The notes below the pieces were generated by a model. The model made no database searches, was not told where the DNA came from, and saw nothing but the letters and a program-made list of their open reading frames with translations. Both the position numbers and the translations under genes were made by a program. Below, one piece after another: positions 15,799-25,167 of a stretch of 44,030 nt of DNA; the stretch's first letter is position 1; the number at the start of each line of letters is the position of its first letter. Source of the DNA: Rhodospirillaceae bacterium UBA6219 (lineage in GTDB: Bacteria > Pseudomonadota > Alphaproteobacteria > Rhodospirillales > Magnetospirillaceae); contig DISD01000080.1 of assembly GCA_002435715.1 (NCBI GenBank), positions 1-44,030 of the forward strand, read 5' to 3'.

Positions 15799-16575
15799 AT
15801 GACGACAGGCAAGGTGTATCTGGTGGGTGCCGGACCGGGCGACCCCGACCTTTTGACGGTCAAGGCGCTGCGCCTGATCGGCCAGGCCGAGGTGGTGGTG
15901 TTCGACCGTCTTGTCAGTGCCGAGATCATGGAACTGATCCCCCATGGGGTGACCCGCATCTATGCCGGCAAGCAAACCGCCAAGCACGAACTGGGTCAGG
16001 ACGAAATCAACGAATTGCTGGTTTCCTTGGGCAAAAGCGGCCGCATGGTGGTGCGCCTGAAAGGCGGCGACCCCTTCGTCTTTGGCCGTGGCTCGGAAGA
16101 AGCGGAAGTGCTGTCCAAGGCCGGCATCCCCTTTGAAGTGGTGCCGGGCATTTCCTCGGCTTCCGGCTGCGCCACTTATGCCGGCATTCCGTTGACCCAT
16201 CGCGGCCTGTCCCAGGGCGTGCGGTTCCTGCCCGGCCATTGCCGCGACGGCAAACCGCTGGATTACGATTGGGCCAAGCTGGCCGATGCCGATTGCACGC
16301 TGGCCATTTATATGGGCCTGTCCAATCTGTCGCTGATCGCCGACCAGTTGATCAAGGCCGGATTGTCGCCGGACATGCCGGCGGCGGCCATCCAGAACGG
16401 CACCACGCCGCGCCAGCGCCGGATCATCGGCACGCTTTCCAGCTTGGATGCCCAGGCCAAGGCCGCCGGCTTGAAGGCGCCGACCCTGATCATCGTCGGC
16501 CGGGTGGTGTCGCTGGCCGGGGCACTGGACTGGTTCCACCACGATGGTATCGAGGATCAGGCCCAACAGGCATGA
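15799..16575 (+). CDS. cobA: Uroporphyrinogen-III C-methyltransferase
   Basis: This 258-residue enzyme adds methyl groups from S-adenosylmethionine to C2 and C7 of uroporphyrinogen III, giving precorrin-2 for cobalamin, siroheme or heme d1. The N-terminal SAM-binding loop (VYLVGAGPGDPDLLT), RLKGGDPFVFGRGSEE and PGISSA are diagnostic. Its length matches single-domain SUMT rather than the longer CysG fusion. I start at ATG 15799, which has AGGAG upstream; the frame runs open to 15736 but that extension is not conserved family sequence. Its last codons overlap the next gene by four bases (ATGA), which makes translational coupling to the CbiX-like chelatase likely. Confidence 0.93.
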   Translation: MTTGKVYLVGAGPGDPDLLTVKALRLIGQAEVVVFDRLVSAEIMELIPHGVTRIYAGKQTAKHELGQDEINELLVSLGKSGRMVVRLKGGDPFVFGRGSEEAEVLSKAGIPFEVVPGISSASGCATYAGIPLTHRGLSQGVRFLPGHCRDGKPLDYDWAKLADADCTLAIYMGLSNLSLIADQLIKAGLSPDMPAAAIQNGTTPRQRRIIGTLSSLDAQAKAAGLKAPTLIIVGRVVSLAGALDWFHHDGIEDQAQQA

Positions 16576-17342
16576 GCGACGACATCGCCCTGATCCTGGT
16601 CGGTCACGGCTCGTCGCGCCATCCCGACAGCGCCGCCCCCATCCTGGCCCTGGCCGACCATCTGCGCCAAAGCGGAAAGTGGTCCGAGGTGGTGGCGGTG
16701 TTCATGAAACAGGTACCGCGTCTGGCCCAGGCCTTGGATCTGGTGCGCGCCCGGCGGGTGGTGGTCATCCCGGTTTTCGCCGGCAAGGGCTATTACACCG
16801 ACACGCTGATCCCCCAGGCCATGGGACTGGACGGCAGGGTGACCCATCGCGACGGCCGCGTCATCCATTATACCGCCCCGGCCGGCGGCCATCCGCGTAT
16901 TCCCGGCCTGATGGCTTGCCGCGCCGACGGGGTGGGACGCGAAAACGGCTGGATGCCACAAGACACCAGCCTGTTGCTGATCGCCCATGGATCGTCGCGA
17001 CCGGGCGGCGCCGGCGACACCCCGCGCGCCATCGCCGCCGCCATCGCCGAACAGAATTACTTCGCCGAAGTGGTGCTGACCTTTTTGGAACAAGCACCCT
17101 TTGCCCAGGATTGGCAGACACTGGTCAAAGGCGACAAGGTGGTGGCCTTGCCGCTGCTGGTGGCGCAAGGCATGCACGCCAGCCAGGACATCCCGCCGCT
17201 GTTCGGCCTGGTGTCGGGTCAGACCGGCCCGGTGGAAATCGGCGGTCGCATCGTGCGCTTGGCCACCGGTTTGGGGGCCGAGCCGGAACTGGTGGACATC
17301 ATCGCCGAAATGGCGGAAACGGCGTTAAATCCGCCGGGTTAA
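16572..17342 (+). CDS. cbiX: CbiX-type sirohydrochlorin chelatase, two-domain
   Basis: This 256-residue protein is made of two homologous CbiX halves. Each half begins with the His motif: LVGHGSSRHPDS near residue 10 and LIAHGSSRPGG near 138. A pocket in the family inserts Co2+ or Fe2+ into sirohydrochlorin or precorrin-2-type tetrapyrroles. The duplicated length fits the long CbiX class rather than the short archaeal CbiXS. The start overlaps the cobA stop as ATGA, so both enzymes act in the same branch of tetrapyrrole synthesis. No dehydrogenase (CysG/SirC type) is next to it, so precorrin-2 oxidation must be encoded elsewhere. Whether the product is cobalt- or iron-loaded is not shown. It converges on the cyclotransferase gene with a four-base overlap. 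Confidence 0.85.
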   Translation: MSDDIALILVGHGSSRHPDSAAPILALADHLRQSGKWSEVVAVFMKQVPRLAQALDLVRARRVVVIPVFAGKGYYTDTLIPQAMGLDGRVTHRDGRVIHYTAPAGGHPRIPGLMACRADGVGRENGWMPQDTSLLLIAHGSSRPGGAGDTPRAIAAAIAEQNYFAEVVLTFLEQAPFAQDWQTLVKGDKVVALPLLVAQGMHASQDIPPLFGLVSGQTGPVEIGGRIVRLATGLGAEPELVDIIAEMAETALNPPG

Positions 17343-17785
17343 GAACCGGGCCACAGACGGCCGCCGCCTTGGCCGCCGGCCAGCACCACCTGCATCTGAC
17401 GGCGCAGTTCCGGCAGGAACACCCGCTTGTGGCGCAATTGCCAGCGATCCAGCCGCCATTCCGGTTCGGCCCAGGCGATATTGGGCGGACAGGTGAAGAC
17501 ATGGGCGGCCAGGGGACCTTGCCGGCTTTCCAGTCGAAACGGCTGTAATTCGTATTCCCAGCCTTCATAAATTTGCAGACGGCGGACCGATTCGGCGTCC
17601 ACGTCCTCGGCCACCACCCCTTCCAGACGGGCGCCGGGCTGGGCCACCAGCATGGGATAGTGCCGACCGGCCACATGGGGCCGGCGCCAACCGCGCAAGG
17701 TGGCCGGGCGCACCGGCACATCCTTGCCGCAGACGATGGCCCGCACATCGTCGTCCATCAGGGTGCCGAAGAAGAACAGGTTCAT
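17339..17785 (-). CDS. Gamma-glutamylcyclotransferase-like (AIG2) family protein
   Basis: This 148-residue protein has the GGCT-fold signature at its start (MNLFFFGTLMDD) and the conserved acidic element LQIYEGWEYEL that supplies the catalytic Glu in the family. Gamma-glutamyl cyclotransferases release 5-oxoproline from gamma-glutamyl dipeptides, but AIG2-like bacterial members act on varied substrates, so the reaction here is open. It overlaps the end of the phosphomannomutase gene by four bases (ATGA), so it is the third gene of the pgm operon. The hydrophobic start and 148-residue length are usual for the family. The Gly-rich C-terminal tail (LAGGQGGGRLWPGS) is probably unstructured. Confidence 0.8.
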   Translation of the reverse strand: MNLFFFGTLMDDDVRAIVCGKDVPVRPATLRGWRRPHVAGRHYPMLVAQPGARLEGVVAEDVDAESVRRLQIYEGWEYELQPFRLESRQGPLAAHVFTCPPNIAWAEPEWRLDRWQLRHKRVFLPELRRQMQVVLAGGQGGGRLWPGS

Positions 17786-19158
17786 TTGGGCAAATCCACG
17801 CCGCTGGCCCGCAATTGGCCTTCCAGTTCGGCTCGCAAACGATCCAGACCCGCCGCATCGGCCGCTTCGCAGCGCGCCACCAGCACGGCTTGGGTATTGG
17901 ACGCCCGCAGCAGCCACCAGCCGTCGGCGGTGTCCACCCGCACGCCGTCGATGGAATTGACCCTGGCGCCGGCAGCAGCCAGCCGTTCGCGCACTTCGGC
18001 CACCACCTGGAACTTCTTGTCCTCGGCACAGTCGAAACGCAGTTCCGGGGTGTTGACCATGTGCGGCAACTGGTCCTTGCGGTCGGCCAGACTTTGTTTC
18101 TGCCAGCGCCCGACAATGCCCAGCAGCCGGACCGCGGCGTAAAGCGCGTCGTCGAAACCGTAATAACGGTCGGCGAAGAAGATGTGGCCGCTCATTTCGC
18201 CGGCCAAGGGCGCGCCGATTTCCGCCATCTGGGTTTTGATCAGCGAATGGCCGGTGCGGCCCATGACGGCGTTGCCGCCCAGCCGCGCCACTTCGTCGAA
18301 GAACACCTTGGACGCCTTGACGTCGGCGATGATGGTGGCGCCCGGATGGGTCTTCAGCAAATCCTCGGCCAGGATGACCAGAATTTGGTCGCCCCACAGG
18401 ATGCGGCCCTGACCGTCGATCACCCCGATGCGGTCGCCGTCGCCGTCGAAGGCGATGCCGATATCGGCCCCCAGATCGGCCACCGCCTTTTGCAGGTCGA
18501 CCAGATTGTGCGGCTCGGTGGGATCGGGGTGATGGTTGGGAAAGGTGCCGTCGATGGTGCCGAACAGCACGGTGTGATGGCCGGGCAACAGGCGGGTCAG
18601 CTTGCCGACGATTTCGCCCGCCGCCCCGTTGCCACAATCCCACACCACGTTCAGACCGCGTTCGCCGTCGAAATCCTTGACCAGACGGCCGGCATATTCG
18701 TCGGCGATGTCGTCGCTGCTGGCCGCGCCTTGGCCGACGGCGTATTCGCCCGCGGCGGCGATGCGCCCCAGATCCTTGATGTCAGGGCCGAAGAACGGCT
18801 TGCCCGCCAACACCATCTTGAAGCCGTTATGGTTGGGCGGGTTGTGGCTGCCGGTGACCATGATGCCGCCATCGGCATGGCGCGCCTTGGCGGCGTAATA
18901 CAGCATGGGGGTCGGCCCGCGTCCCACCGCCCGCACCTGACAGCCGGTGGACACCAAACCTTCGATCAGCGCTTCGGCCAGCATGGGCGAGGACAGGCGT
19001 CCGTCCCAACCGACACAGACCACCGACCCGCCATTGCCCCGCACCCTGGTCCCGAAGGCTTGGCCGATGGCGCGGGCATCGGCGGCGGACAGGGTTTCGC
19101 CGATGATGCCGCGAATGTCGTATTCGCGCAGGATGGTGGGATGGAAAATATGGGTCAT
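17782..19158 (-). CDS. Phosphomannomutase/phosphoglucomutase
   Basis: This 458-residue alpha-D-phosphohexomutase interconverts hexose 1- and 6-phosphates through a phosphoserine. Domain signatures appear in order: YDIRG near residue 14, the active-site loop TGSHNPPNHNG (phosphoserine Ser near 104), the Mg2+ loop DGDGDR near 246, and the sugar-binding GEMSGH near 330. The length and motifs match AlgC/ManB-type bifunctional enzymes, which feed GDP-mannose, alginate, LPS or exopolysaccharide synthesis. Its ATG overlaps the stop of pgm by one base (TGATG), and its own stop overlaps the next start. The organism therefore expresses two related hexose mutases from one operon. Confidence 0.93.
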   Translation of the reverse strand: MTHIFHPTILREYDIRGIIGETLSAADARAIGQAFGTRVRGNGGSVVCVGWDGRLSSPMLAEALIEGLVSTGCQVRAVGRGPTPMLYYAAKARHADGGIMVTGSHNPPNHNGFKMVLAGKPFFGPDIKDLGRIAAAGEYAVGQGAASSDDIADEYAGRLVKDFDGERGLNVVWDCGNGAAGEIVGKLTRLLPGHHTVLFGTIDGTFPNHHPDPTEPHNLVDLQKAVADLGADIGIAFDGDGDRIGVIDGQGRILWGDQILVILAEDLLKTHPGATIIADVKASKVFFDEVARLGGNAVMGRTGHSLIKTQMAEIGAPLAGEMSGHIFFADRYYGFDDALYAAVRLLGIVGRWQKQSLADRKDQLPHMVNTPELRFDCAEDKKFQVVAEVRERLAAAGARVNSIDGVRVDTADGWWLLRASNTQAVLVARCEAADAAGLDRLRAELEGQLRASGVDLPK

Positions 19159-20786
19159 CAGGTGATCACCGTCGGCTCCTTACGCCCGGTCCGCGCCTCG
19201 ATCTGAGCCACGTCGCGGGCCAAGGCGATAAGGTCGGCCAAGGCCACTTGCGGGTCAAGGTGATGTTGGGTCACATCGGGCTGGAATTGTTCGATATAGA
19301 CCCGCAGCGTCGCCCCCTCGGTGCCGGTGCCCGACAGGCGGAACACCACGCGCGAGCCGTCGGTGAAGACGATGCGGATGCCCTGCTTGGTGCTGAGCGA
19401 ACCGTCCACCGGGTCGGTATAGGCGAAGTCGTCGTTGAAGGCGACGGTGTAAGCGCCCAAGGCCTTGCCCTTCAGGTCCAGGCCGCGCAGATGGTCCATC
19501 AGACCGTTGGCGGCGGCGCTGTCGATGCCTTCGTAATCATGGCGGGAATAGACGTTACGGCCATATTTGGCCCAATGCTCGCGTACGATGTCGGCCACCG
19601 GTTGCTGACGCTTGGCCAGCACGTTCAACCACATCAGCACCGCCCACAGACCATCCTTTTCCCGCACGTGGTCGGACCCGGTGCCAAAGCTTTCCTCGCC
19701 GCACAAAGTCGCCTTGCCGGCATCCAAAAGCGTGCCGAAGAACTTCCAGCCGGTGGGGGTTTCGAAACACGGGATGCCCAAGGCCTGGGCCACCCGGTCG
19801 GCGGCGGCGCTGGTCGGCATGGAGCGCGCGATGCCAGCCAAACCCTTGGCGTAGCCGGGGCAAAGGGTGGCGTTGGCGGCCAGCACCGCCAGGGAATCCG
19901 ACGGCGTCACATAGAAATCCCGTCCCAGGATCATGTTGCGGTCGCCGTCACCATCCGAGGCGGCGCCGAAATCAGGACCGTCCTTGGCGAACAAAGCCTC
20001 GACCAGATCATGGGCATGAACCAGATTGGGGTCGGGGTGGCCGTGGCCGAAATCTTCCAACGGAACACCGTTCATCACCGTACCGGCGGGTGCGCCCAGC
20101 AAACCTTCCAGGATGGCCGTGGCATAAGGGCCGGTCACCGCGTGCATGGCGTCGAACTTCATGCAAAAGCCGCCCGCGAACAAGGCGCGGATGGCGCCAA
20201 AGTCGAACAGGCTTTCCATCAGGGCCGCATAATCGGCCACCGGATCGATGACCTGGACCACCATGCCGGCCAGATCAGACTCTCCGATGACGTCGATATT
20301 CACGTCAGCCGCATCAATGATGCGGTATTCGGTGATGACCTTGGAGCGGGCGAAGATCGCTTCGGTCACCGCTTCCGGGGCCGGGCCGCCGGCCGGGATG
20401 TTGTACTTGATGCCGAAATCTTCGTCGGGCCCGCCGGGATTGTGGCTGGCCGACAAGATGATGCCGCCAAAGGTCCGGTACTTGCGGATCACGCAACTGG
20501 CCGCCGGCGTCGACAAGATGCCGCCCTGGCCCACCATCACCCGGCCAAAGCCGTTGGCGGCGGCCATCTTCAGGATCACCTGGATGGCCTGGCGGTTGAA
20601 ATAACGCCCGTCACCGCCCAGCGCCAAGGTCTTGCCGGTGACGTCACCGATGGAATCGAAGATGGCCTGGACGAAGTTTTCCAGATAGCCCGGCTGCTGG
20701 AACACCTTGACCTTCTTGCGCAGGCCCGAGGTTCCCGGTTTTTGTCCATCGAAGGCCTGGGTGACGACGGTTTTGGTGGCGATCAT
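19158..20786 (-). CDS. pgm: Alpha-D-glucose-specific phosphoglucomutase
   Basis: This 542-residue enzyme interconverts glucose 1-phosphate and glucose 6-phosphate for glycogen, UDP-glucose or trehalose metabolism. The eukaryote-like class is shown by FDGQKPGTSGLRKK at the start, the phosphoserine loop SASHNPGG near 137, the metal loop SDGDGDRNM near 288, and CGEESFGTGSDH(V)REKDG near 370. The ATG at 20786 has AGGAG ten bases upstream. It heads a minus-strand operon with phosphomannomutase and the GGCT-like gene, and is divergent from the Aer-like chemoreceptor across a 230-base gap. Full-length motifs with no gaps. Confidence 0.95.
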   Translation of the reverse strand: MIATKTVVTQAFDGQKPGTSGLRKKVKVFQQPGYLENFVQAIFDSIGDVTGKTLALGGDGRYFNRQAIQVILKMAAANGFGRVMVGQGGILSTPAASCVIRKYRTFGGIILSASHNPGGPDEDFGIKYNIPAGGPAPEAVTEAIFARSKVITEYRIIDAADVNIDVIGESDLAGMVVQVIDPVADYAALMESLFDFGAIRALFAGGFCMKFDAMHAVTGPYATAILEGLLGAPAGTVMNGVPLEDFGHGHPDPNLVHAHDLVEALFAKDGPDFGAASDGDGDRNMILGRDFYVTPSDSLAVLAANATLCPGYAKGLAGIARSMPTSAAADRVAQALGIPCFETPTGWKFFGTLLDAGKATLCGEESFGTGSDHVREKDGLWAVLMWLNVLAKRQQPVADIVREHWAKYGRNVYSRHDYEGIDSAAANGLMDHLRGLDLKGKALGAYTVAFNDDFAYTDPVDGSLSTKQGIRIVFTDGSRVVFRLSGTGTEGATLRVYIEQFQPDVTQHHLDPQVALADLIALARDVAQIEARTGRKEPTVIT

Positions 20787-21016
20787 AGGGACTGTCTCCT
20801 GAACTTCCGGGGCACTCTGTGATGGTCGAAGGACACCATACTGTCAATGGATGCGCAACGGTCTTCAACCTTGCCGTCAATTTTACGCACACTGTTTACA
20901 ACGCCTTAATATTTCACGCGGAAATCGCTTTTCATAATAATTATAGGGTTGTTTTGCCTGCAGGCACTCCGTCTAATCATACCCAAGGTATGTAAAACCA
21001 TAGTCTGGGGTCCACT
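20787..21016. promoter_or_regulatory. Divergent promoter region, pgm / Aer-like chemoreceptor
   Basis: This 230-base region is much AT-richer than its flanks (20880-20960). It includes the dyad CATACC-CAA-GGTATG (20978-20992), only 24 bases before the chemoreceptor start, and an eight-base CCTGCAGG palindrome (20957-20964). The dyad could be an operator, but no regulator gene is adjacent. No ribosome-binding site stands out for the chemoreceptor (GGGGTCC is weak). Confidence 0.4.
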
Positions 21017-23194
21017 ATGCGCATCAACGAACCGATCACCACCAACGAAATCGTCATGACGGATGGCGAGATGCTGGTGTCGCGCACCGACACCGGCGGC
21101 CGCATCACCTTCGTCAACCAAGCGTTCGTCGACATCAGCGGCTATACCCGGGACGAGTTGATCGGCCAGCCCCACAATCTGGTGCGCCACCCTCATATGC
21201 CGAAAGAGGCCTTCGCCGACCTTTGGGCCACCGTCAAACAGGGCAAGCCGTGGGAAGCCTTCGTCAAGAATCGCTGCAAGAACGGCGATTTCTATTGGGT
21301 GCGCGCCAATGTCACGCCGGTGATGGAAAATGGCCGCACCGCCGGCTATGTGTCCATTCGCAGCAAGCCCACCCGTGAACAAGTGGCCGCCGCCGAAAGC
21401 CTTTATGCCCGCTTCCGCGAAGGCAAGGCACAGGGCATGGCCATCAAGGAAGGGCGCGTGGTGCAGACCGGATTGGCGGCCCGGCTGAAATTGTTTGGCG
21501 CCAGTATCCGCGGGCGCCTGTCCCTGGTCCTGGGGGGAATGATCGCCGCCATGGTGGTGATCGGCACCCTGGGTGTCGTCGGCATGGAAGGTCTGCGCGA
21601 CAAGGTCGGCGACCTTTACACCGACAACACCCAAGCGGTCCTGGATTTGGGAGCCGTCGCCACCCTGATGCAGGACAATTTCGAGAATGTCCTGGCCGCC
21701 GAGGTTCAGATGTTGCGCGGCGAAGTCTGGCAACCCATCCCCGAACGCATCAAGCGCAGCGAAGACAACATCGCCAAGATCACCGCCGACTGGAACGCTT
21801 ATACCAGCAACGACCATCCCGCCGATGAACACGTCATGGCCGAGGATTACACCAAAAAACGCACAGATTTCGTCAAGAACGGCCTGCTGCCGGCACTGGA
21901 ACTGATGAAAAAAGGCGATGCCGTGGCCCTGGGCGAACTGATCGGCACCAGCGTCCGTCCCAAATACAAAGAAGCTTCGGCGTCTTTGGTCAAGTTGATC
22001 GAATACCAGAACCTGGACGCCAAGCGAACCTATGACAGCGCCACCGACGCCGTACAAAGCGCCAAGATCATGGTGGTCGGCGCCCTGCTGATGGTGGTGC
22101 TGGCGGCCGGCTTGGCCGGGGCTTGGCTGGTGCGCTTCGTCCGTCGGCCGATGACCATCATGGAAAAGCATTTCGACGCCATCGCCAGCGGCAATCTGGC
22201 CTACGAGATCCCGCCGGCCACCGTGCAGGAATTCGACGGTCTGAACGCGCTTTTGCGGGCCACCAAGGCCAAGCTGGGTTACGGCCTGTTGGAAAAGACC
22301 GAAACCGAGGAAAGGGCCGAAATCCAACGCAAGGCCGACATGGAACGGGTCGCGGTTTCACTGGACAGCCGCGTCGCCAACATCGTCGAACTGATCCAGA
22401 TGTCGGCGGATTCCTTGTTGGGCAATTCCCAAACCCTGTCGAGCAACGCCGACGAAACCATGATGCAGGCCGGCAACGTCACCGCCATGACCGGCCAGGT
22501 GACCGCCAATGTGCAGGCGGTGTCGGCGGCCACCCACGAATTGTCGTCCTCGGTGGACGAGATTTCGCGCCAAGTGGTCCATGCCGCCACCATCTCGACC
22601 GAAGCAGTGCAGCAAGCCGGCCAAACCGACGCCACCGTGCGTGGCCTGGCCGATGCCGCCAGCCGCATCGGCGAAGTGGTGGCGCTGATCCAGCAGATCG
22701 CCAGCCAGACCAACTTGCTGGCCTTGAACGCCACCATCGAAGCGGCGCGCGCCGGCGAGGCCGGCAAGGGCTTTGCCGTGGTCGCCGGCGAGGTGAAGTC
22801 ACTGGCCACCCAAACCGGGCGGGCCACCGACGAAATCAACAGCCAGATCGGCGAGATCTTGACCATCACCCGTCAAGCGGTCAGCGCCGTGCAAGACATC
22901 GTCGGCACCATCGCCACCGTCGAACAGCATTCCAATTCAGTCGCCTGCGCCGTGGATGAACAAGGTTCGGCAACGGCGGAAATCGCTCGCAATGTGGCGC
23001 AGACCTCGGACGCGGCGCAAGAGGTGGCCGAACGCATCACCCAGGTGTCTGAAGAGGCGTCGACCACCGGAACCATGTCGGCCGATGTCGCCACCATCGC
23101 CGTGCAAGTCGCCGACGGCATCACCCGGTTGCGCCAGACCCTGGTGCAGTCGGTCCGTCAGTCCTTGGCCGAAGTCAGTCGCCGCGCGGGATGA
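21017..23194 (+). CDS. Aer-type PAS chemoreceptor with a periplasmic four-helix domain
   Basis: The 725-residue protein starts with an Aer-type PAS domain (about 15-135): FVNQAFVDISGYTRDEL, then HNLVRHPHMPKEAFADLW and KNGDFYWVRANVTPV. These match the FAD-PAS of aerotaxis receptors closely, although the usual RHPDMP reads RHPHMP. Unlike E. coli Aer, it then has a first membrane helix (about 172-195), a roughly 150-residue helical periplasmic domain (4HB-like), a second helix (about 351-373) and HAMP. A methyl-accepting domain ends it with the invariant hairpin tip (LALNATIEAARAGEAGKGFA). It probably senses redox or oxygen through FAD in the cytoplasm and a second stimulus in the periplasm. Cofactor binding is inferred. 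Confidence 0.88.
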   Translation: MRINEPITTNEIVMTDGEMLVSRTDTGGRITFVNQAFVDISGYTRDELIGQPHNLVRHPHMPKEAFADLWATVKQGKPWEAFVKNRCKNGDFYWVRANVTPVMENGRTAGYVSIRSKPTREQVAAAESLYARFREGKAQGMAIKEGRVVQTGLAARLKLFGASIRGRLSLVLGGMIAAMVVIGTLGVVGMEGLRDKVGDLYTDNTQAVLDLGAVATLMQDNFENVLAAEVQMLRGEVWQPIPERIKRSEDNIAKITADWNAYTSNDHPADEHVMAEDYTKKRTDFVKNGLLPALELMKKGDAVALGELIGTSVRPKYKEASASLVKLIEYQNLDAKRTYDSATDAVQSAKIMVVGALLMVVLAAGLAGAWLVRFVRRPMTIMEKHFDAIASGNLAYEIPPATVQEFDGLNALLRATKAKLGYGLLEKTETEERAEIQRKADMERVAVSLDSRVANIVELIQMSADSLLGNSQTLSSNADETMMQAGNVTAMTGQVTANVQAVSAATHELSSSVDEISRQVVHAATISTEAVQQAGQTDATVRGLADAASRIGEVVALIQQIASQTNLLALNATIEAARAGEAGKGFAVVAGEVKSLATQTGRATDEINSQIGEILTITRQAVSAVQDIVGTIATVEQHSNSVACAVDEQGSATAEIARNVAQTSDAAQEVAERITQVSEEASTTGTMSADVATIAVQVADGITRLRQTLVQSVRQSLAEVSRRAG

Positions 23195-23573
23195 ACGCCT
23201 GGGGAAACGGATAGTTGCGGCGTTGGCGGCGGGCATGGGTCTTGACCAACCGCGCCATCGCGGGTCGCCAGCCCAGGAACACCATCCGCAGACCATTATG
23301 CCCGAACCCCACGACCTGGGCTTCGGCCTCGGCCGCCTTCCCCAGCTTCATGACCTCTTCGACCACCGGGATAATGCGCAAGGGCAGCACCGCGCCACAG
23401 GCCCGCGGAATGTTGGCAATGATTCTGACGCCACCCAGCGAAATATCCGCCGCCGGCAGCATCCGGCCGTCCAGCATCACCAACAATCCGTCCCCGGCAT
23501 AGCGGATGTGCCGCCGCCGCTCGGGCTCGGACTGTTTTACATCCTTATCCGTGAATTGCCGGAACCTGGCCAT
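23175..23573 (-). CDS. PilZ-domain protein (c-di-GMP receptor)
   Basis: The likely start is the ATG at 23573 (MARFRQF), giving 132 residues; the frame stays open upstream to 23708 but that part lacks family features. The canonical c-di-GMP motif pair is complete: RRHIR (RxxxR) near residue 22 and DISLGG (DxSxxG) near 45, in a single PilZ beta-barrel. PilZ proteins bind cyclic di-GMP and act on motility, polysaccharide or pili. The C-terminus is basic (KTHARRQRRNY). The gene converges on the chemoreceptor and overlaps its last 20 bases. Being next to a chemotaxis receptor fits a motility role, but the target is unknown. Confidence 0.85.
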   Translation of the reverse strand: MARFRQFTDKDVKQSEPERRRHIRYAGDGLLVMLDGRMLPAADISLGGVRIIANIPRACGAVLPLRIIPVVEEVMKLGKAAEAEAQVVGFGHNGLRMVFLGWRPAMARLVKTHARRQRRNYPFPQAFIPRGD

Positions 23574-23742
23574 TCGCACACCCTGCTTTGATTTCGCCAC
23601 ACCATACGAAAGTTTTGTGACGGATTTTACGGGCAAGCTTGAACGACCGATAAACACCGTCCGCCAAATTGGCAACACCCCTTGATTCCGTAGGCTTTTC
23701 CCTTCCACAATAAGGGCTCATCCCAAAGGCCAAGGCGCATCC
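23574..23742. other. Divergent gap, PilZ gene / HupR-like regulator
   Basis: This 169-base region contains an 11-base palindrome GCCAAATTGGC (23663-23673). The nearby TTGGCAACACCCCTTGAT looks superficially like a sigma-54 promoter but has the wrong -24/-12 spacing. The AAGGCG at about 23729 serves as the regulator's ribosome-binding site. Confidence 0.35.

Positions 23743-25166
<1,424 letters not shown>

Positions 25167-25167
<1 letters not shown>

Noticed and set aside
23663..23690. Sigma-54-like TTGGCA...TTGAT before the HupR-like gene
   Set aside because: The GG-GC spacing is off by one and the -12 element lacks GC.
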